DNA from: Bradyrhizobium quebecense
GTDB taxonomy: Bacteria > Pseudomonadota > Alphaproteobacteria > Rhizobiales > Xanthobacteraceae
NCBI RefSeq assembly: GCF_013373795.3
Contig: NZ_CP088022.1
Location: forward strand, 1,674,001-1,738,000
DNA: 64,000 nucleotides
Direction: 5' to 3'
Shown: piece by piece, positions 23,783 to 32,934 of the stretch
Layout: each line of letters begins with the position of its first letter
Numbering within the stretch: position 1 is the first letter of the stretch
Notes under the pieces: generated by a model
Database searches by the model: none
What the model was told of the DNA's origin: nothing
The model's input: the letters and a program-made list of their open reading frames with translations, nothing else
Position numbers and translations under genes: made by a program

Positions 23783-25123
23783 ATGGCGAAATACGGAAAG
23801 AATCCCCGCGCGATCGGCGGGCTTGTGCGCGACGCCGAGGTGCATCGCGACGTCTATGTCGATCCCGAGGTCTTCGATCTCGAGATGGAGCATCTGTTTC
23901 CCAACAGCTGGATCTATGTCGGGCATGCCAGCCAGTTGTCGAAGGCCGGCGACTTCATCACCGCCAATATCGGCCGGCAGCCAGTGGTGGCCAGCCGCCA
24001 TACCGACGGTTCGATCCACCTGTTCTACAATCGCTGTCCGCACAAGGGCGTCAAGATCGCCTCCGAGCCGTGCGGCAATACCGGAAAATTCTTCCGCTGT
24101 CCCTATCATGCCTGGTCGTTCAAGACCGACGGCTCGCTGCTCGCGATCCCGCTGAAGAAGGGCTACGAGGGCACCGGCTTTACCGACACCCAGGCCAACG
24201 ACGGGCTGTCGCGGATCAAGAATGTCGTCGTTTACCGGGATTTCATTTTCGCGCGCCTGAGCGAAAGCGGCGTCGGCTTCGAAGACTATTTTGGTGAAAG
24301 CCTCTCGACCATCGACAACATGGTCGACCGTTCGCCGGAGGGGAAGCTGGCCGTCGAGGCCACGCCGATCCGCTACATGCACACCTGCAATTGGAAGATG
24401 CTGGTCGAGAACCAGACCGACACCTGCCATCCCATGGTGGCGCATGAGAGCTCGGCCGGCACCGCCATCAAGGTCTGGCAACGCGAACAGGGCAATTCCA
24501 CGGAGACGCCGATGGCGGTGCAACTCTATGGGCCGTTCATGAGCCCGTACGAGTTCTACGAGCAGAGCGGCATCCGGATCTGGCCCAACGGTCATGGCCA
24601 TACCGGCGTCGCCAATTCCATCCATTCGAACTATTCGGATGTCGAAGGCTATCTCGGCCAGATGGTCGCAGCCTATGGCGAGAAGCGGGCCCACGAGATC
24701 CTCGGAGAGGTCCGGCACAACACCGTCTATTTCCCGAACATCATGGTCAAGGGCGCAGTGCAGATCCTCCGCAATTTCATCCCGATCGCGGTGGACCGGA
24801 CGCTGGTGGAGAGCTGGGTCTATCGTCTGGTCGGCGCACCCGACAAGCTCTACGAGCGGGCGCTGATGTACAATCGCTTCATCAACGCACCGACCTCGAT
24901 CGTCGGGCACGACGATCTCGAAATGTATGAACGGGCCCAGGAAGGGCTGAAGTCGAACGGCAACCAATGGGTCAATCTGCGCCGGCTCTACGAGAGCAAC
25001 GAAGCGCCTGACGTCACCGCCGTCATCAACGGCACGTCGGAGCGCCAGATGCGGAACCAGTTTCATGCCTGGGCCAAATTCATCACCATGGACATGGACC
25101 AGCCGGTCGAGGCCGCGGAATGA
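23783..25123 (+). CDS. Aromatic ring-hydroxylating dioxygenase, alpha subunit (Rieske)
   Basis: The 446-residue large subunit has the Rieske 2Fe-2S ligands as CPHKG and CPYHAW in the N-terminal third. The mononuclear iron site is in the DTCHPMVAH segment (Asp-x2-His-x4-His). It should catalyse dioxygenation of an aromatic ring with electrons from the reductase upstream. GGAGG lies about 11 bases before the ATG. The gene overlaps the beta subunit by 4 bases. In this gene setting the natural substrate may be indole-3-acetate, as for iad-type auxin oxygenases, or an anthranilate-type acid; sequence alone does not decide. Confidence 0.92.
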   Translation: MAKYGKNPRAIGGLVRDAEVHRDVYVDPEVFDLEMEHLFPNSWIYVGHASQLSKAGDFITANIGRQPVVASRHTDGSIHLFYNRCPHKGVKIASEPCGNTGKFFRCPYHAWSFKTDGSLLAIPLKKGYEGTGFTDTQANDGLSRIKNVVVYRDFIFARLSESGVGFEDYFGESLSTIDNMVDRSPEGKLAVEATPIRYMHTCNWKMLVENQTDTCHPMVAHESSAGTAIKVWQREQGNSTETPMAVQLYGPFMSPYEFYEQSGIRIWPNGHGHTGVANSIHSNYSDVEGYLGQMVAAYGEKRAHEILGEVRHNTVYFPNIMVKGAVQILRNFIPIAVDRTLVESWVYRLVGAPDKLYERALMYNRFINAPTSIVGHDDLEMYERAQEGLKSNGNQWVNLRRLYESNEAPDVTAVINGTSERQMRNQFHAWAKFITMDMDQPVEAAE

Positions 25124-25596
25124 TCAGCGAAAAGACCATCACCGATTTCATCTATCGGGAAGCCGACCTCCTCGACACGATGCAATGGCAGGCGTGGCTC
25201 GATCTGTTCCATCCGGAAGGACGCTACTGGATGCCGCTGGAATGGCAGCAGCAGGATCCGGTGCTGCAGCCGTCGCTGATGTACGAAGACCTGTTGCTGA
25301 TGAAGGTGCGCATCGAGCGATTGGCCGGCGAACGCACCTTCAGCCAGAAGCCGAAGAGCCGCTGCCATCACCTGCTGCAGGCGCCGCAGATCCTGGTGTG
25401 CGACCCGGCGGCCGGCACATTCAAAGCACGGACGTCCTTTCTCTACACCGAGACGCGCGGCGACACGCTGGAACGCTTTTCGGGATGGGCGTCGCACGAT
25501 CTGGTTCCGGTCGGCGATGAACTCAAGATCAGGCTCAAGCGCATCGATCTGGTGAATTTCGACGCGCCGTTCGGCAATATCCAGCTTTTTATGTGA
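25120..25596 (+). CDS. Aromatic ring-hydroxylating dioxygenase, beta subunit
   Basis: The 158-residue protein has the cone-shaped beta-subunit sequence pattern, with ITDFIYREADLLDTMQWQAW at the start and FHPEGRYWMPLEWQQ soon after. It lacks metal or cofactor motifs, as expected for the structural small subunit of an alpha3beta3 oxygenase. Its ATG overlaps the stop of the alpha subunit gene, so production is coupled. Confidence 0.9.
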   Translation: MISEKTITDFIYREADLLDTMQWQAWLDLFHPEGRYWMPLEWQQQDPVLQPSLMYEDLLLMKVRIERLAGERTFSQKPKSRCHHLLQAPQILVCDPAAGTFKARTSFLYTETRGDTLERFSGWASHDLVPVGDELKIRLKRIDLVNFDAPFGNIQLFM

Positions 25597-25603
25597 GTGC
25601 GCC

Positions 25604-27220
25604 TTGACCTCAGCGACCACCGTCTACGCCCGCTTCCGCGAGACCGCCCTGCGCCGCGGGGAATCCGGGTTTCTCAACGTGCTGCCCGAGACGGCCGAGA
25701 TCTACGGCATCGCGGCCGGGGAGATCTCGTACCGCGCCATGCTCCAACGCGTGGAGCGCTGGCGCGCGGCATTTGCAGACCGCGGTTACGGTGAAGGCCA
25801 TCGGGTCGGGTTGCTGCTCCAGAACAGGCCGGTGTTCGTCGAGCTGTGGTTCGCGCTGAACGCGCTCGGCGTTTCCGTGGTGCCGATCAACACGGATCTG
25901 CGGGTCAGCGAGCTCGAATACATCATCGCGCATTCCGAGATGAATGCTGCATTCGTGCTTGCCAAACGACGCGACGAGGTCGAGACGGCGGCGCGCCAAG
26001 CCGGCCGGCCGATTCCGGTCGCGACCGACAGCGACGATGTTCCAGCCCCGTTCGGTGGCGCGCGGCCGGCGAACGCCGGCGACGGTTCGAGCGAATGCGC
26101 GCTGCTCTATACGTCGGGGACGACGGGCCAGCCCAAGGGCTGCGTGCTGACCAACACCTACTTCCTGTATTCCGGAGACTGGTATCGCGATGTCGGCGGA
26201 TTGATCGATCTCAGAGGTGATGGCGAGCGCATGATCACGCCGCTGCCGCTGTTCCACATGAACGCGATGGCGGTGTCGCTGATGGCGATGCTGTCGGTCG
26301 GCGGCAGCCTGACGATGCTCGATCGCTTCCATCCGCGTAGCTGGTGGAAATCGGTGCGCGACAGCCGGGCGACCTGCCTGCATTATCTCGGCGTCATGCC
26401 CTCGATGCTGATGAGCGCGCCGCCGGCGCATGAAGACCGCGCGCACAGCGTGCGGTTCGGCTTCGGCGCCGGCGTCGACAAGCTGCTGCACGCGCCGTTC
26501 GAGGAGCGCTTCGGTTTTCCGCTGCTCGAGGCCTGGGCGATGACCGAGACGGGAAGCGGCGGCGTGATCGCCGCCAATGTCGAGCCACGGAAAGTCGGCA
26601 CAAGCTGTTTCGGACGTCCGGCGCCCGAAGTCGAGGTGCGGATCATCGACGACGGCGGCAACGATGCGACGGTCGGAATACCGGGCGAGCTCTTGGTGCG
26701 GCGGGCGGGGGATGATCCCCGCTACGGCTTCTTCAGCGAGTACCTGAAGAACCCGGAAGCCACCGCCGAGGCCTGGAAGGACGGATGGCTCCATACCGGA
26801 GATATCGTGTCGCGCGATCATGATGGCGATCTTCATTTCGTCGACCGCAAGAAGAACGTGATCCGCCGCTCTGGCGAGAACATCGCCGCGGTCGAGGTCG
26901 AATCCGTCCTCAACCGCCATACGGCGATCCGGCAGGCCGCGGTGGCGGCGACACCCGATCAGGTGCGCGGCGACGAGGTCGCGGCGGTCATCATCGCGGA
27001 GCAGCCGGGAGCGGACCGCGCGCTTGCCGAGGACATCCTGCGCTGGAGCCTGGAGCAGATGGCCTATTACAAGGCGCCGGGCTGGATCTCGTTCGTCGAT
27101 CAACTGCCATTGACCGCGACCGAGAAGATCCAGCGCGGCGGATTGAAGGATTTCGTCGCGAAGCTGATGCGCGATGGCGCGTTCTTCGATCTTCGCGACC
27201 TCAAGCGGCGGCAGGAGTGA
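25604..27220 (+). CDS. AMP-forming acyl-CoA ligase
   Basis: The 538-residue enzyme of the ANL superfamily has the phosphate-binding motif LLYTSGTTGQPKG, the adenine region EAWAMTETGSGG, the hinge GWLHTGDIVSRDHDGDLHFV and the C-terminal catalytic lysine in TATEKIQRG. It should convert an aryl- or indolyl-carboxylic acid to its CoA thioester. The start is TTG at 25604, 7 bases after the beta-subunit stop. By position it acts on the product of the oxygenase, for example an oxidised indole-acetate, but this is inferred. A short remnant of a different ligase C-terminus lies at 47557. Confidence 0.88.
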   Translation: MTSATTVYARFRETALRRGESGFLNVLPETAEIYGIAAGEISYRAMLQRVERWRAAFADRGYGEGHRVGLLLQNRPVFVELWFALNALGVSVVPINTDLRVSELEYIIAHSEMNAAFVLAKRRDEVETAARQAGRPIPVATDSDDVPAPFGGARPANAGDGSSECALLYTSGTTGQPKGCVLTNTYFLYSGDWYRDVGGLIDLRGDGERMITPLPLFHMNAMAVSLMAMLSVGGSLTMLDRFHPRSWWKSVRDSRATCLHYLGVMPSMLMSAPPAHEDRAHSVRFGFGAGVDKLLHAPFEERFGFPLLEAWAMTETGSGGVIAANVEPRKVGTSCFGRPAPEVEVRIIDDGGNDATVGIPGELLVRRAGDDPRYGFFSEYLKNPEATAEAWKDGWLHTGDIVSRDHDGDLHFVDRKKNVIRRSGENIAAVEVESVLNRHTAIRQAAVAATPDQVRGDEVAAVIIAEQPGADRALAEDILRWSLEQMAYYKAPGWISFVDQLPLTATEKIQRGGLKDFVAKLMRDGAFFDLRDLKRRQE

Positions 27221-27246
27221 CACGTGGCGTTCGCAGGGAGCCGATC

Positions 27247-27975
27247 ATGAGCCAGACCCGCACCACACTCATCACCGGAGGCAATTCCGGCATCGGCGAG
27301 GCCTTGGCAAAAAAGCTCATCGACGAAGGACAGCGGGTCGTGTCGGTCGGCCTTGAGAAGCCGGACTGGACCCACGATCTGCTCACCGCCTATCGCGCAG
27401 ACCTGACCAGCCTCGAGGAGACGCGGGCCATTGCCGAGGAGATCTGCCGGGATCATGCGGTCGATTGCCTCGTGCACAATGCCGGAATCATCCTGCCGAA
27501 CCTGCTGGCCGATGCGAGGCCGGAAGACATCCTGACGCTGGCGCAGTTGCACCTGGGCGCACCGATGCTGCTGACCCAGGCGGCGATGGAGGGGATGCGA
27601 TCGCGGCGGTTCGGCCGAATTGTGTTCGTGAGTTCGCGCGCCGCCATGGGCGCAGCGACGCGCTCGGCCTATTCCGCGACCAAGGCCGGCGTGCACGGCA
27701 TGGCGCGGACATGGGCGCTGGAGCTGGCGTCGAGCGGGATCACGGTGAACGTGGTCGCACCAGGCCCGATCCTGACCGACAATTTCTGGGGCATCATCCC
27801 GAAGGACTCCGAGCAGCAGGAGCGGATGGCGCGCAACGTTCCGGTCGGGCGGCTCGGGACGCGCGAGGACGTGGCGCACGCGATCAGCTTCTTCCTCGAC
27901 GAGCGCTCGGACTTCGTGACCGGACAGGTGCTCTACGTCTGCGGCGGCACCAGCCTTGCCGGCCTCAGCCCTTGA
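27247..27975 (+). CDS. Short-chain dehydrogenase/reductase
   Basis: The 242-residue classical SDR has the cofactor motif GGNSGIGEAL, the NAG motif in LVHNAGIIL, catalytic serine in VFVSSRAAMG and the YSATK pair. The C-terminal GPILTDNF and FVTGQVLYVCGG are family-typical. I take the ATG at 27247 because GGGAG lies 7 bases upstream; a GTG at 27217 overlaps the previous stop but would add 10 residues. It probably oxidises an alcohol intermediate of the pathway. Its stop lies 11 bases from the stop of the convergent MarR gene. Confidence 0.88.
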   Translation: MSQTRTTLITGGNSGIGEALAKKLIDEGQRVVSVGLEKPDWTHDLLTAYRADLTSLEETRAIAEEICRDHAVDCLVHNAGIILPNLLADARPEDILTLAQLHLGAPMLLTQAAMEGMRSRRFGRIVFVSSRAAMGAATRSAYSATKAGVHGMARTWALELASSGITVNVVAPGPILTDNFWGIIPKDSEQQERMARNVPVGRLGTREDVAHAISFFLDERSDFVTGQVLYVCGGTSLAGLSP

Positions 27976-27986
27976 TCGTGAGCGGA

Positions 27987-28469
27987 TCAGATCTGATTCT
28001 GGCGGATGTTCTCGACCATCTTGGCGAGCACGCGGGCGCACACCTCGATCTCGTCGGGATCGATACCGACGGTCAGCCGGTCGTAGTTGTTCTCCATGAT
28101 GGGCCAGATCTTTCGCAGCAGGGCCTCACCGTCCGCCGTCAATCCGACGACGCGGCGACGCTGGTCTTCTTCCGCGATCTCGCGCTTGACGAGACCCGAT
28201 GACACCATCGACTCGACCATGCGGCTCGCGGTCGACTGCTCGGTGACGGCCAGAACGGCGATCTCGTTGACGGTCAGGGTCTTGTAGATGAACAGGACCG
28301 ACAACGTCCGGAACACGACGTTGTTGATGTTGTGCTCGCTGAGATCACGGTTCTGATCGAGGTTCCAGCGATTGGCGAGCCGGTTGAAGAGATAGGGAAT
28401 GTAGCTTTGCAGCTGGTCCCGCGTCCGCGGTGGACCGGATTTCCATCTGCTCCTGGAGTCTTTGGCCAT
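27987..28469 (-). CDS. MarR-family transcriptional regulator (second of pair)
   Basis: The 160-residue protein has the winged helix-turn-helix of MarR regulators, seen in LTVNEIAVLAVTEQSTASRM followed by VESMVSSGLVKREIAEEDQRRR, with the usual wing and a downstream dimer helix. It is the last gene of the minus-strand operon and overlaps the stop of the other MarR gene by one base. Such proteins typically repress catabolic operons until a pathway aromatic acid binds. With the other MarR it is a candidate binder of the TACATGTA operators. Confidence 0.88.
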   Translation of the reverse strand: MAKDSRSRWKSGPPRTRDQLQSYIPYLFNRLANRWNLDQNRDLSEHNINNVVFRTLSVLFIYKTLTVNEIAVLAVTEQSTASRMVESMVSSGLVKREIAEEDQRRRVVGLTADGEALLRKIWPIMENNYDRLTVGIDPDEIEVCARVLAKMVENIRQNQI

Positions 28470-28966
28470 TATTTCTTGCGACCCTGCTTCTTGCTTTCGC
28501 TGCCAAGTTTCGAGGAGAGGGACCGCAGCACCGATAGTGCAGCCTCCAGCTCCTGGGCGGGGATACTTTCGAGCCGTTCGCTGAGATGCCTCTTGTGCAC
28601 GTCGGCTGCCTTCCTGAACAGTGCTTCGCCCTTCGGCGTCAGGCGCACGATGAACGACCGGCGGTCCTCGCTCGACATCTCCTTGCTGATGAGGTCGTCA
28701 GCCAGCAGGCGCTGCACCAGGCCCGAGACGTTGCCGCCCGACACTTTCAGGTTCTGCGACAACTGGCCGAGCGCCATTCCGTCCCGGTAGCGATCGAGCT
28801 GGGCCAGCACGTCGAACTTTGCCAGCGACAAGGCGAATTCCGAGCTCAGCATGGAATTCAGCGACGCAAACAGCTCGCCATGCAGGGACAGCAGTTGCAG
28901 CCACAGCCGGGTTTCAATCTGCCCGAACACGGGAGCCGTGCTCTCTTTGAGTGCTGCCGGCATCAT
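28469..28966 (-). CDS. MarR-family transcriptional regulator (first of pair)
   Basis: The 165-residue protein shows a MarR core: FALSLAKFDVLAQLDRYRDG, LGQLSQNLKVSGGNVSGLVQ as recognition helix region, and DRRSFIVRLTPKGEALFRKA as the wing. The ATG at 28966 overlaps the stop of the upstream oxidoreductase gene (ATGA), so it is translationally coupled. MarR regulators paired with Rieske oxygenase operons include the auxin-responsive IadR-type proteins. Two different MarR paralogues in one operon suggest two ligands or a hetero-regulation. Confidence 0.88.
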   Translation of the reverse strand: MMPAALKESTAPVFGQIETRLWLQLLSLHGELFASLNSMLSSEFALSLAKFDVLAQLDRYRDGMALGQLSQNLKVSGGNVSGLVQRLLADDLISKEMSSEDRRSFIVRLTPKGEALFRKAADVHKRHLSERLESIPAQELEAALSVLRSLSSKLGSESKKQGRKK

Positions 28967-30528
28967 GCAAAGCTCTTGATGGTCTGGATCACGCCGTCGA
29001 GCTCCTTGCCTTCGCTGTCCTTCAGCGCGGCTTCCCGCAGCCGGCGCGCCCAGTCGGCGGCATCGTCGCGCGGTGCGACCAGCTTGATCGCGGCCAGCGT
29101 CTTGTCGAATTTCGACAGGCCGCGGCTGTGGGTGTCGGAATAGCCCTTGACCAGGCGCCGGCATTGCAGGATCTCGACGCCCAACTGATAGTTGGCTCGC
29201 ACTGCCTCGGTCGCGGCCTTGAGCCATTCGTCCCGATGAGCGGTCTCGATGGCGTGACGCAGCGAGCGGCGGCGTATGCCGCGGAGTCCGCCGACGACAT
29301 AGAGCGCGAGGAACCAGGGCAGCGAGTAGGTCCGCACCCGGCGTCCCTTGTTGACGCGACGGTCGAGCCAGCCGAGGAGGCGCGGCTTGGCGCCGAGCCA
29401 GCGGCCAAAGCCCACTGGGAGCATGCCCATGACCTCTTCCATGCGGGGATGCATGAACTCGGTGGTCTGGAGCACCTGGCCCTCGGACAATTCGAGTTCG
29501 CCCTCGATCCGCGCACGGCGGCCGGATCTGGTCTTGAGGTCGGCAACGCGGATGACGTCATCATAGGCCATGGCGTTGGCAAGATATTTTGCGGCGGCCT
29601 GGGTGAAGGCAAAACCTCGCCCGGCGCCACCGCAGCTGCGATCGGCGGCGTGGAGCTTGCCGAGGATGTCGAGATATTCGCCGCCATAGGCGACGTCCTG
29701 GAAATCGACGACCTTCTTCAGCCCGGCGCGGCCCATCGCCTGCACGGCCTCCGGCAACTGCTGCGTCAGCCGGGCGGCGAGGCCGGCAAGACGGGGATCG
29801 AGGGCTGCCGGGGAGGGAGGCGCGTCAGTCACCTCCGATTGCGCCGGCGGCGCCGGGTCGGGAGATTTCGACTGCACCCGGTCAAACGCAGCCTCGAACG
29901 CGCGGACGCTGGCCTGCGCGCCTTTGTCGCCGGCGCGGATGACGTCGAGATAGCTCTCGCGACTAAAGCTCAGCACGCCGGCGCCCGCGAGCGCGCCGAA
30001 CATCGCCGCCGAGATCACGCTGCCATTGGCGATCGCCAGCGCGTTCATGTCGAAGATGATCTCGGTCTTGGCGGCGACCCCGATGGCGCCGGTCACCGCG
30101 CCCCCGTCGGCGATGCCGTTGCCTGGCGCGATCTTCTCGCCGATCGCGAACGTCCGGTGATTGGATGCGATCAACGTGGTGCGGTCAGGCGTTACCAGGC
30201 CGCGCAAGATCGAGCGGCCGGCTTCCATGAATTCCGCCGCCATCACCACGTCGACGTCGCCGGGCGTCGGCATCAGCGACAGGATCGGCTTGCGGCCATC
30301 GAGCGGCGGCATCGCCTCGATATAGTAGATCGTGGCGCCGGTGCGCTGGGCGACGCCGGGCACCGATGTCGACTGCGCGACCCAGCCATGGTTCTCGGCG
30401 AGCTGGACGATCCAGTCGGTCAGGACGCCGCCGCCCTGGCCGCCCATCGCGACGATCGCGATCGAGATCGGCCGCTCGGTCGCGTCACCTGCGGCGGGAA
30501 GCGCCAGCTGGACCGTTTCGTCTCTCAT
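28963..30528 (-). CDS. 2-oxoacid:ferredoxin oxidoreductase, IorB-like subunit
   Basis: The 521-residue protein has a gamma-type pyruvate ferredoxin oxidoreductase domain in its first ~210 residues (AIVAMGGQGGGVLTDWIVQL, STSVPGVAQRTGATIYYIE). The last ~300 residues are the extended C-terminal domain found in large proteobacterial IorB proteins. It partners the thiamine-diphosphate subunit encoded just upstream to oxidatively decarboxylate a 2-oxoacid to a CoA ester. In this cluster isatinate (2-aminophenylglyoxylate) is a plausible 2-oxoacid, giving anthraniloyl-CoA. Its start codon follows two tiny coupled frames described at 30525-30557. Confidence 0.88.
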   Translation of the reverse strand: MRDETVQLALPAAGDATERPISIAIVAMGGQGGGVLTDWIVQLAENHGWVAQSTSVPGVAQRTGATIYYIEAMPPLDGRKPILSLMPTPGDVDVVMAAEFMEAGRSILRGLVTPDRTTLIASNHRTFAIGEKIAPGNGIADGGAVTGAIGVAAKTEIIFDMNALAIANGSVISAAMFGALAGAGVLSFSRESYLDVIRAGDKGAQASVRAFEAAFDRVQSKSPDPAPPAQSEVTDAPPSPAALDPRLAGLAARLTQQLPEAVQAMGRAGLKKVVDFQDVAYGGEYLDILGKLHAADRSCGGAGRGFAFTQAAAKYLANAMAYDDVIRVADLKTRSGRRARIEGELELSEGQVLQTTEFMHPRMEEVMGMLPVGFGRWLGAKPRLLGWLDRRVNKGRRVRTYSLPWFLALYVVGGLRGIRRRSLRHAIETAHRDEWLKAATEAVRANYQLGVEILQCRRLVKGYSDTHSRGLSKFDKTLAAIKLVAPRDDAADWARRLREAALKDSEGKELDGVIQTIKSFA

Positions 30529-30557
30529 GCCAGAGCTTTCATGCCAAAGTTCTCATG
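30525..30557 (-). repeat. 14-bp tandem repeat making a chain of coupled mini-frames
   Basis: On the minus strand the motif GCATGA occurs three times at 14-bp steps. The upstream gene ends GCA-TGA; ATGAGAACTTTGGCATGA is a 5-codon frame; ATGAAAGCTCTGGCATGA is another; the third GCATGA opens the IorB-like gene. Each ATG overlaps the preceding stop by 4 bases. Because 14 is not a multiple of 3, each repeat unit shifts frame and recreates the same stop-start overlap. Confidence 0.85.
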
Positions 30558-32712
30558 CTAAGGCCTCGAGCGCCGGACGCCGGCGATCACGCCGCCGTTG
30601 CAGCCAGCCGATCACGGCCATGGCGACCCTCGACTTGAACTTGTCCCAGCCGGTCGGATTGTGAATGACGTCTGCGCGATAGAACGACGGACACAGCACC
30701 GCCGCGTCCGCGACCTCGCCGCAATTGCCGCAACCGACGCAGGAATTGTCGATGGCCGCAACGGGATCGTCGCGCAAGGGATCGTCGAGCTGCTTGACCG
30801 AGAGCGACGGGCAGCCGGAGAGGCGGATGCAGGCGTGGTCGCCGGTGCAGACGTCCTCGTCGACGCCGAAACGTTCCTTGACGGTGCGAACGCCGTCCTT
30901 GATCGCCTTGCTGATCTGCGGCCTCACGCGGCGCTGCTTGTTCAGCATGCATTCGGAGGACGCGACGATGACCTTTGGGCCTTCCTCCTTGGTCGTCAGC
31001 GCCTCTTTCAGCGTGTCGCGCATCCGGCCGACATCGTAGGTACGGTCGATCTGCCGCACCCATTGCCCGCCGATGCCCTTCACGGCCTGCACGATCGAGT
31101 TGTTGGTGTTTCGCCGCTTGCTCGTCGCGCGCGACGACAGGATGTCCTGACCACCGGTCGCCGAGGTGTAGTAATTGTCGACGATGATGAAGACGCCGTC
31201 ATGCTTGTTGAAGACGGCGTTGCCGATGCCGCTGGTCAGCCCGTTGTGCCAGAAGCCGCCGTCGCCCATCACGGCGATCGAGCGCTTGTCGGCCTTGACG
31301 TTGAAGGCCGAGGTCGAGGCCGGGCCAAGGCCAAAACCCATGGTCGTCGCGCCGATGTTGAAGGGCGGCAGGATCGAGAACAGGTGGCAGCCGATGTCGG
31401 CGGAGACGTGGTGCTGGCCGAGCTCGCTCTCGACGAGCTTCATGGCGGCGAAGATCGGCCGTTCCGGACAGCCGGTGCAAAGGCCGGGCGGACGCGCCGG
31501 CACGACGTGCTTCAGCTTCTCGACCTCGGGGTGGCTGAGCACGGGGCTCGCGTCCGGCGCCGGTGGCCGATTGCCGAGCAGCCTCGGCTCGGTTTTCTCG
31601 ATGAACTCGCGCACGCCGCCGAGCAGCACCTGCGCGGTATAGTCGCCGCCCATCGGCAGCACGTCCTTGCCGTGGATGCGCGCCTGGATATCCTTGCGGC
31701 GCAGCACCGTGTTGATCGCCTGCTCCAGATATTCCGGCTGGCCTTCCTCGACGATCAGGATGGCGTCCTTGTCGAGGCAGAACTCGGCGACCTCCGTGTC
31801 GATCACAGGGTAGGTGACGTTCATGACGTAGAGCGGGACCTGCGTGTTGCCGTAGGCATCCGACAGCCCGAGATATTGCAGCGCGCGGATGACGTTGTTG
31901 TACATCCCGCCCTGCATGATGATGCCGACCTTGCCCTGCTTCGGCCCCATCCATTCATTCAGCCTTTGGTCGCGGACGAAGTTGATGGCCGCGGGCATCC
32001 GCGTCTTGATCTTCTCCTGCTCATGCTCGTAGGCCGCCGGCGGCAGCACGATGCGGCCGACGTCGCGCTTCGGATTGTTCAGGGCGTCCTTGATGGTGTG
32101 GGCCGGCCTGACATTGTCCTTGCAGGCAAAGCTGCCGTGCATGTGGCAGGCGCGGACGCGCACCTCCAGCATGACAGGGGTGTTCGAGGCTTCCGAGAGC
32201 TCGAAGCCCTTCTCGATCAGGTTGACGATGCATTCATGGTCAGGACGGGGATCCAGCAGCCAGATCTGCGATTTCATCGCAAAGGCATGGGTGCGCTCCT
32301 GCATGATCGAGGAGCCTTCGCCGTAATCCTCTCCGACGATGATCATCGTGCCGCCGGTAACGCCGCCGGAGGCGAGATTGGCCAGCGCGTCGGAGGCGAC
32401 ATTGGTGCCGACCGTCGACTTCCACGCGACCGCGCCGCGCAGCGGATACATGACGGAGGCCGACAGCATCGCCGCCGCTGCCGCTTCATTGGCGGAGCTC
32501 TGGAAGACGACGCCGAGATCGTCGAGCACGTCCTTGGCGTCGGCCAGCACGTCCATCAGGTGCGAGATCGGCGAGCCCTGATAGCCGCCGACATAAGCAA
32601 CGCCGGATTGCAGAAGTGCCTTGGTGATGGCGAGGATGCCTTCGCCGCGGAAGGTGTCGCCGTCGCCGAGCCGGAGATCCTCGACCTCGCGAGCAAAAGA
32701 CCGTTCAGCCAT
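30553..32712 (-). CDS. Indolepyruvate ferredoxin oxidoreductase-like, IorA-type subunit
   Basis: The 719-residue subunit has the pyrimidine-binding domain first (GGYQGSPISHLMDVL), the TPP pyrophosphate domain in the middle (AVMGDGGFWHNGLTSGIGNA) and a C-terminal ferredoxin-type region (CVGCGNCGEVADAAVLCPS). CTGCPERP is also characteristic. The family decarboxylates aromatic 2-oxoacids. The gene starts 32712 with a TGGAGGG ribosome site and its own strong promoter at 32736-32764. It heads an operon with the IorB-like subunit and both MarR genes, so the regulators probably control their own synthesis. Use on isatinate rather than indolepyruvate is an inference from the isatin-hydrolase-like gene at 45537. 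Confidence 0.9.
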   Translation of the reverse strand: MAERSFAREVEDLRLGDGDTFRGEGILAITKALLQSGVAYVGGYQGSPISHLMDVLADAKDVLDDLGVVFQSSANEAAAAAMLSASVMYPLRGAVAWKSTVGTNVASDALANLASGGVTGGTMIIVGEDYGEGSSIMQERTHAFAMKSQIWLLDPRPDHECIVNLIEKGFELSEASNTPVMLEVRVRACHMHGSFACKDNVRPAHTIKDALNNPKRDVGRIVLPPAAYEHEQEKIKTRMPAAINFVRDQRLNEWMGPKQGKVGIIMQGGMYNNVIRALQYLGLSDAYGNTQVPLYVMNVTYPVIDTEVAEFCLDKDAILIVEEGQPEYLEQAINTVLRRKDIQARIHGKDVLPMGGDYTAQVLLGGVREFIEKTEPRLLGNRPPAPDASPVLSHPEVEKLKHVVPARPPGLCTGCPERPIFAAMKLVESELGQHHVSADIGCHLFSILPPFNIGATTMGFGLGPASTSAFNVKADKRSIAVMGDGGFWHNGLTSGIGNAVFNKHDGVFIIVDNYYTSATGGQDILSSRATSKRRNTNNSIVQAVKGIGGQWVRQIDRTYDVGRMRDTLKEALTTKEEGPKVIVASSECMLNKQRRVRPQISKAIKDGVRTVKERFGVDEDVCTGDHACIRLSGCPSLSVKQLDDPLRDDPVAAIDNSCVGCGNCGEVADAAVLCPSFYRADVIHNPTGWDKFKSRVAMAVIGWLQRRRDRRRPALEALA

Positions 32713-32735
32713 TGCACCCTCCAGAAATATGCGAT

Positions 32736-32764
32736 AGCATACGTTTACATGTAAAGTAAGTCAA
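32736..32764 (-). promoter_or_regulatory. Sigma-70 promoter with TTTACATGTAAA operator
   Basis: On the minus strand TTGACT (32764-32759) and TATGCT (32741-32736) are separated by exactly 17 bases. The spacer contains the perfect 12-bp palindrome TTTACATGTAAA (32744-32755). Placement between -35 and -10 is the classic position for repression. The core TACATGTA is shared with the promoter at 22754. Confidence 0.75.
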
Positions 32765-32934
32765 CGCTGCGCCTTCGCTGTCAGGCTTTGCGGAGCTCTG
32801 CTCCGGTCGGCGAGTATGAGCCAGCGACAGGGTAGGGCCAATGCTGAAGCTGCCGCGCTTTAGAGCCGCCGCCGTCCAGGCTTCTCCTGTCTATCTCGAC
32901 GCGAGCGCTACGTCACGAATCGCGAACTCTCCTC

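Noticed and set aside
22613..25066. An 817-codon open frame on the minus strand across the oxygenase genes
   Set aside because: It is antisense to the reductase and Rieske genes, has no recognisable domain and is rich in Arg, Asp, His and Val as expected of the antisense of GC-rich codons.
30598..32754. A 718-codon open frame on the plus strand opposite the IorA-like gene
   Set aside because: Antisense shadow of a real gene with cofactor motifs on the other strand; no domain and biased composition.
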